Origin: Archegozetes longisetosus
Taxonomy: Eukaryota; Arthropoda; Arachnida; Sarcoptiformes; Trhypochthoniidae
Assembly: GCA_018873245.2 (NCBI GenBank)
Contig: JAEMBT020000009.1
Location: 6,115,180-6,179,179, forward strand
Length of the DNA: 64,000 nt
Direction: 5' to 3'
Shown: positions 58,533-64,000 of the stretch, one piece after another
Layout: each line of letters opens with the position of its first letter
Numbering within the stretch: the stretch's first letter is position 1
Position numbers and translations under genes: made by a program
Notes under the pieces: model-generated
The model's input: only the letters and a program-made list of their open reading frames with translations
Told to the model about the DNA's origin: nothing
Database searches by the model: none

Positions 58533-59977
58533 AGCTATAGATTTGCTACTAATAGTTTGTAAAATCTATTTTTTACACTCTAAAATTATTATAGAAATTA
58601 AGTAGTCATTTACGAACTAAAAAGGAAAGTTTGAAAATAAGATTAATAATTCAATATTATGAAAAGTTAAATGAGTGGTAGTAAGTAATTATTGTTTGAA
58701 TATAAGGTAAAACTTCCTTTCTAGCTTTTATTAATTTACGAAATCTATACATTATGAATCCGTTCATTTATTGGCTCAATTTGTTCTCAGTAGAGAAGAG
58801 AATCCTCAAAACTTTTGCTTCCATTCCCAGCCCATTCCCATAACCATTCCCATAAAAGATGGGATTGGAATTGAGATTCTCATCTCTAGTTCTCAGCGCT
58901 CAGATCGAACAGTACTTTTTGAACCGACGGTAATTAGTGTAAATAAAATCAAATACTTATAAATATTGTGTTTTATCAAAGTTACTATTGCTTATAAGAG
59001 TGCTTACATAAAAAAAGTGAACATAAAATCATGTGCATAATAAAACTGAATACAAACTGTATACTAGTATTGACGATTGAAAATACTTAGTTTTGCTTTT
59101 TGACTCAAGTTATTTTCTGATTAGTTCAAAGTTCAATTATTTAAACAATATAATTAAGTTATAGTAAGAATAATGAAAGAAAACGTATCTTGACTGTTAG
59201 CTAATATACAACTTATCAAAATTTGAGCTTCACAAATCACCTCAATAGTGTGAAATGATTAAAATTGATCTCGGCGGATCGCAAGTGATTCGACAAACTA
59301 GTTTTGAGGGCGTTGAGCTAATAGGATTTGCGACAAAACATTTTCCAAACTATCCCATTGAAAATACTGTGAAAATATTCGGATTTCGATAGCTATAAAA
59401 TGAATTAATTTTCAGTGACGAGAACTTTTCGCATGAAGTTTATATTGATTTGATGATTTGATAACAAATGTTTAACATTTAAGTCAAATATTAAATAACG
59501 TAATGAATTAAGATATTAGTCAAATACATTTTAAAACAATTTTGAAACAAAGTCAGATAATAAAAAGGAAATAAAATCTAAATGCATTAATGAAAGTTTT
59601 AGAGGTTACTATAGTTGTATTTCGCGTTAAGTCATAGTTTATCTAATTCTTTAAGTTTCTATTACTTAAGTATATGTTGAAGTAAACTTTCAATATAGAA
59701 ACTGAAACTATCTGATAAATAATAATAGTGAATAGGTTTCTTTTAAAATTATTAAATCATTTTTTCATCACGTTCAGTACGAAAATCCTCGAAAATTTAA
59801 TAATTTTTATCATTGTTTTAAAGCTCATCTTTTGACCCAAAATCACCATCAAATTAATTTCAAATTTAGTTTAAAAATACAAAGAATTTTTTATAAATTT
59901 TATTCATATTGAAACTTGTTTTATAAAATAAATGAAAAAAATATTCTTCATCAATTAATGAATAGGTAGTGATGGTT
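58533..59977. other. intergenic, downstream of copy 3
   Basis: Mostly unique AT-rich sequence. A short degenerate repeat of CCATTCCCA lies near 58820-58855. The last 450 bp (from about 59520) align with the regions just 3' of copies 1 and 2. Confidence 0.5.
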
Positions 59978-61085
59978 TTAACCTAAAAGTCCACTTCCAG
60001 CTCCTTTGGCACCTTTAGCTCCAGCGGTAGCGGCAGCGGCTCCACCTTTCTTGAAGCCTGCTTTTGCTGCGGCGGCACCTTTCTTACCAGCAGTAGCAAA
60101 TCCAGCTGCTGCTGCTCCCTTAGCTCCTGCAGTTTTCGCTGCTTTAGCACCTGCGGCTCCAGCAGCTCCGGCCCATGCACCCTTCTTACCCGCAGCTCCA
60201 GCGGCTCCACCAGCTGCGAATGCTCCACCAGCTTTACCGAATTTGAAACCTTGAGCAGCCTTGAAGGTACTTTAATTTAAAAAGTTCAAATTAATATTTA
60301 AGATAAATGATAAATTTGAGAATTATAAAATGGTTTTATGAATACTTACGCTACTTTACCGAAAGCCTTATTATATCCCGCACCAAATTTTTTACCCCAT
60401 TTGCCACCTTTGCCCCATTTCGCTCCTTTTTTACCGGCGGCAGCGAATCCCTATTTCAAATTCAAGCGAAATATATTAAGATATAGTTGAAGCATTCCAA
60501 AGCAAAAAATCTTCAGTAATAATGGATAAAGCCTAGTGTTGTGAAAGTTAGCACTTATCTCCTTCATATAACTCAACTAATGGTTTAATATAATTCTAAC
60601 CTTTGCTGCTGCTGCTTTTTTGCCTCCTGCAGCTGCAGCGGCAGCACCGGCAGCTCCAGCCTTTTTACCGAAAGCGGCTGCTTTTCCGGCAGCTCCTGCT
60701 TTTGCTCCAGCCTTAAAACCTGCAGCACCGGCAGCCTTTTTCGCAGCTTTACCAGCAGCTGCAGCTCCTGCTCCTTTTCCTGCAATAACGGATTCAGCGG
60801 GTTCTAAATCAGAAACAACTTGAGATTCTTCAGAAGCATCGGTCTCTAAATCCGATTCGTCTGATATTTCATTTTCTTCAGAATACGGGGAAGCTATGGC
60901 CACTGAGAATAATAAGCTTAATACCACAAACTTTCCATTAAAACAAAAAGAGAGAAAAAAATTCATAATTAAATCGTTGTTCAAAGTTTTCTGTTATTAG
61001 CTAAACTTTTTTAAAACTACTATAAATTAAAAACTAATAATAATCATAAAATCTTTAATTAATTTCATACCAGTCTATAATCCAT
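59978..61085 (-). CDS. secreted Ala/Gly/Lys-rich protein, copy 3
   Basis: Four exons as in copies 1 and 2: 61085-61071 (MDYRL), 60930-60601, 60450-60350 and 60269-59978; 245 aa. It is the most diverged copy. The signal peptide is followed by SPYSEENEISDESDLETDAS, with an extra Pro and more Glu, and the body has KKAAGAAG where the others have KMAAGAAG. The acidic segment, Trp-containing exon 3 and GLLG C-terminus are kept. Splice phases are the same. In intron 1 a chance ATG lies in frame with exon 2, so an unspliced start would also be possible here; conservation of the micro-exon in all three copies makes that less likely. Confidence 0.85.
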
Positions 61086-61163
61086 TTCAGTATAAGTGGT
61101 TTTATCTTATAGTAAGTCACTTTAGACTGAAAATAAAAACTGATAGAAAGTTTGATTTTTCCA

Positions 61164-61178
61164 ACATTTTATATAGGA
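61164..61178 (-). promoter_or_regulatory. TATA box of copy 3
   Basis: TATATAAAATG on the minus strand (complement of CATTTTATATAGG), at the same distance from the micro-exon as in copies 1 and 2, with the same TTTTGGGAAGTGATTA-containing block further upstream. Confidence 0.6.
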
Positions 61179-61389
61179 AAATATTTGTACACTTCCGTTT
61201 ATAAAACTCAATACCAGCGTTCTTTCGGAATGTGAAGTATAGATTAAAAGTGATATACTTTTTTGGGAAGTGATTAAAAGTCACGGGACCTTCAAAATTC
61301 CAAATAATTATATTTTAAACTTGATTTTTAGCTTAAAAGATTTCACTTTTCACATATTTTCCTTTATTTTAGTTCAAGTATAGTATTAA

Positions 61390-62570
61390 AATGTGAATAA
61401 TTAATATCCGGCATTGTTTTCTGAGAGATAGAGAAAAAAAAGAAAAGATGACATAAAAGATAAGCATCGAGAAGGGCACAGAATAAAATGAACTCCAAAT
61501 AAGTAGTTATAACAATATCGTATTCGCACATCATTAGTAGTAGCACTGAATAACACACTAACTTCAGAACGTTATAAAAGATTAATTTTGACAATTGAAT
61601 TGACTTTTAGTTCGTTTTTCTTCTTTATATAATAGTTATTCGATCAGTTATTGGAATATTTATTGTAACCGGCTTTATATAAGAATTAAGAGCATACTAG
61701 TATTGATGCTTCAAAATGTTTACAGTTTTTTTAATTCATGTTGTTTTCTGATGTTATTTTTTATACTTTTGGTACAAATGTTTTACTGATAAGATATCTG
61801 AAGATTCAATACTCTTTTCTGTTGAATACAACTTTTCTTTGAATGAATTCTTGTCCTCTAATCCCGATGAAATGTAGTTTTTAGATTAAAAAAGTTATAT
61901 CTAAATAGTTATTAAATGTTTATTTTTAAAATCAAAACAGTTTTTGAAAAAAATAAGACATAACCAACTAAATATAAGTTTTATCTTTACTCTAATGGCT
62001 AACTTTTGAATTGTTGTTTCAATCGAAATAACAAAAATGCTTTTTAAAAAGCTAGCTCAGAAATTGATAATCTCTTTCCTTACTTATAAGTTGATTGTAT
62101 GAACATTTAATACCCTTTTAATGAGGCTAGCATCCTGTTCTCCGACAGTCTGTTCATGGAAGAAAGTCTTTTTATAAATTTGATCAAATTTTCCATTCTC
62201 TCAATTTTAATCGTTTTATTAGGATAGGTTAGTTTGTTATGTTAAGTTAGGTTTGAATACTAATGAAAAGCATCTTTTCAGTTGTTAAGCTGTTGATAAA
62301 CAGAGTTAGACTCTTATGAACTTATTGTCGAAATCTGGGCTTACTTTTGAAAAATCTTATGTTACCGTATACGGTAAAAGCTCGATATAAGACATTCTGA
62401 TGTAGCGAACAAATTTCAGATACTTTCTGTTCAAAAATGAATGCGACAGAGGGTTATCAAAGATTCATTCGTCGGATATTTTTTTTATGATCATTAGTAA
62501 TAATTAATAATCAAAGATATTAATTTTTCATTTATCTTAAGCTTTATTTTGCCATCGAATAATTTAGATG
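61390..62570. repeat. tandem-unit flank 3
   Basis: Upstream flank of copy 3, homologous to flanks 0 and 1. It includes ATATCCGGCATTG, AGCATCTTTTCAGTTGTTAA (shared with flank 0 at about 46530) and the left end of the TIR element from about 62405. Similarity ends near 62570, the right boundary of the array. Confidence 0.7.
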
Positions 62571-63290
62571 TGGTAAACGGGGAAGAAACGTATTTCGCTT
62601 TCAGTGGTGAGAAACAGGTTGGAAATAGTGATTACTATTGAAAAGATAAGACCAAAATTGATCAAGGAGTGGGATTCAAATCAATATACAAGTTTAGCTA
62701 AACATTTTTGCTTTGGTTAGCAATCAATGTAGGAGATCTTTCCAAATCTTACTTTGAAGGAAAAACTGTTAGTAACTCATAGACATATTCCGAATAACCT
62801 ATAACTAAGAAGTTGGTCTCCTATTTGTAAAGCTTATGTTTTATGGCCCGACGGAACTATGGCTCATTACGAAAAAATAACTATAGAAACTTTTGATAGC
62901 TTTAATTTCAATAACAGATGTAAAAGCAATTCACCAAATGTTCTACAAGTCTGACCAACAGAAAAGCATTGGAGTTTAGAGCATATGAGAATAACTGGAA
63001 GATCAAGAATGCCAAAAATTTGAAGTGGTGGATGAGGAAAAAGTTGTCTGAAATCAGTCCATAGACTTTAAAACCTGATGTCTGAGGTGAAGATAAACGT
63101 CCGAAAAGCTGCTGATTTAGAAGCAAATTTTATGCCAAGTTTAAGGTTGTTTTCTGCATTTTTCAGTGGTATCTTACTCATTAAAATGTGTTTATAACTT
63201 TTAGAGTTATTGAAAGTTAAAATTTTTTCAACTTTTAGTTGCGTATCTATATACACACAATTTCAAAACTAACTGGGACACTTTAAATTG
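62570..63290 (+). pseudogene. probable decayed DDE transposon
   Basis: Plus-strand reading in shifting frames gives transposase-like pieces, such as KAYVLWPDGTMAHYEK, then GRSRMPKI and MSEVKINVRKAAD, with many stops. It is followed by GGGACACTTTAAATTGATAT, which resembles DNA-transposon ends. No clear catalytic triad is visible and the terminal repeats could not be paired. Confidence 0.35.
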
Positions 63291-63618
63291 ATATAACTTT
63301 CCAACCGATTGACCGAATTAAGTCAAATTTTTTGCAAAATAACCAGTAAACATATAGAATTTATTTGCATCAGAAACCATTATAATATCTTGTAAAATAA
63401 AAATGTTATTAAAGGAAATATCAAAACCTATAATAAATATGTTTCATATCTTATATAAATGAACATTTGCACCTTTAATTTAATAAAATTATCATTATAT
63501 TAATTAATTAGACGTAATCTTTTGACGGTATTTTTTACGTTTTGAATACAAATTGTCTTCAATTCATTTGTTTAATAGTTATTATTGTTATTATAATTGA
63601 GTGAATTTGTGTCATATC

Positions 63619-63921
63619 ATGTCCGGCGGGCCAAAAACCATTCAGGAACGGGAAATGATGTTCCGGCACTTCATTAAATTGAAAGCGCAAAACAAGAGAC
63701 GAGAAGCGATTTGTCGAGAAGTCGGTAAGTATTGATTTGATTTATTTATTTTTTGTAATTACTTCATCACTTCAAATGAGCAACTGTTGGAAGTACTCAA
63801 TCATGTGTACGAACAAATGCGAGATGTTTCTTGGCGTCAATATTTCATCAATTTGATTGACTCAATGCCCCGTCGATTGCAAACAGTGATTGATTCTAAT
63901 GGAAGTTATACACGATATTAA
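63619..63921 (+). pseudogene. internally deleted Tc1-like element
   Basis: A 35-codon N-terminal frame (MSGGPKTIQERE, then KLKAQNKRREAICREV) is followed about 55 bp later, in a different phase, by a C-terminal frame. That frame contains NLIDSMPRRLQTVIDSNG and ends at a stop (63919-63921); the DSMPRR-type ending is characteristic of Tc1-like transposases. The whole catalytic core is missing. A GTAAGT after the first part mimics a splice donor, but no acceptor gives a matching phase, so I read this as a deletion derivative, not a two-exon gene. Confidence 0.55.
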
Positions 63922-64000
63922 TTGATATTAATTTATAATTTCATGAATTTGATTTATTTTCACACATACTTTGTTAAAAGTATTTTATTTTATAAATCTA

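Overview
This is a gene-poor, AT-rich eukaryotic window with short phase-conserved GT-AG introns, many minisatellites, fold-back elements and decayed Tc1-like transposons. An interstitial (CCTAA)n tract matches the arthropod telomere repeat, and the gene families (an ABCH-type half transporter, NRF-type acyltransferases, an executioner-like caspase) also fit an arthropod. A small chelicerate such as an acariform mite is my best guess, but that is inference. No tRNA, rRNA or CRISPR was seen. All gene models were spliced by hand from frame, phase and splice consensus. Region by region: 988-3312 (-) holds the first three coding exons of an NRF acyltransferase gene that runs off the left edge. 4761-5797 (+) is a two-exon histone H3 variant with extensions at both ends. 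5800-10200 is intergenic, with a fold-back element, a TIR element and minisatellites. 10216-14460 (+) is an eight-exon NRF acyltransferase paralogue with one apparent frameshift and with substitutions at residues that are usually conserved. 14684-18420 (-) is a decayed ABCH transporter copy, and 21016-26091 (-) is its intact five-exon paralogue (759 aa). 26100-31600 is repeats only. 31639-32201 (-) is a weak spliced candidate. 33853-36288 (-) is a two-exon caspase (305 aa). 41176-41462 (+) is a small coiled-coil protein and 43241-43694 (+) a small secreted protein. From about 45690 to 62570 lies a tandem array with units of about 5 kb. Three units carry a four-exon gene for a secreted, Cys-free, Ala/Gly/Lys-rich protein. 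A fourth unit, at the left end, is only upstream flank. Tc1-like transposase relics lie in unit 3 (57555-58532) and at the right edge (63619-63921), with a possible one at 62570-63290. The array is the most interesting object here. Each copy encodes a signal peptide that starts in a 5-codon micro-exon, then an acidic propeptide-like segment holding every acidic residue of the protein, then a long cationic Ala/Gly/Lys body. The copies share promoter blocks with a TATA box. This looks like a recently expanded, structurally unusual secreted material or peptide precursor. I do not recognise it as a named family. The other genes show no evident functional link to one another.
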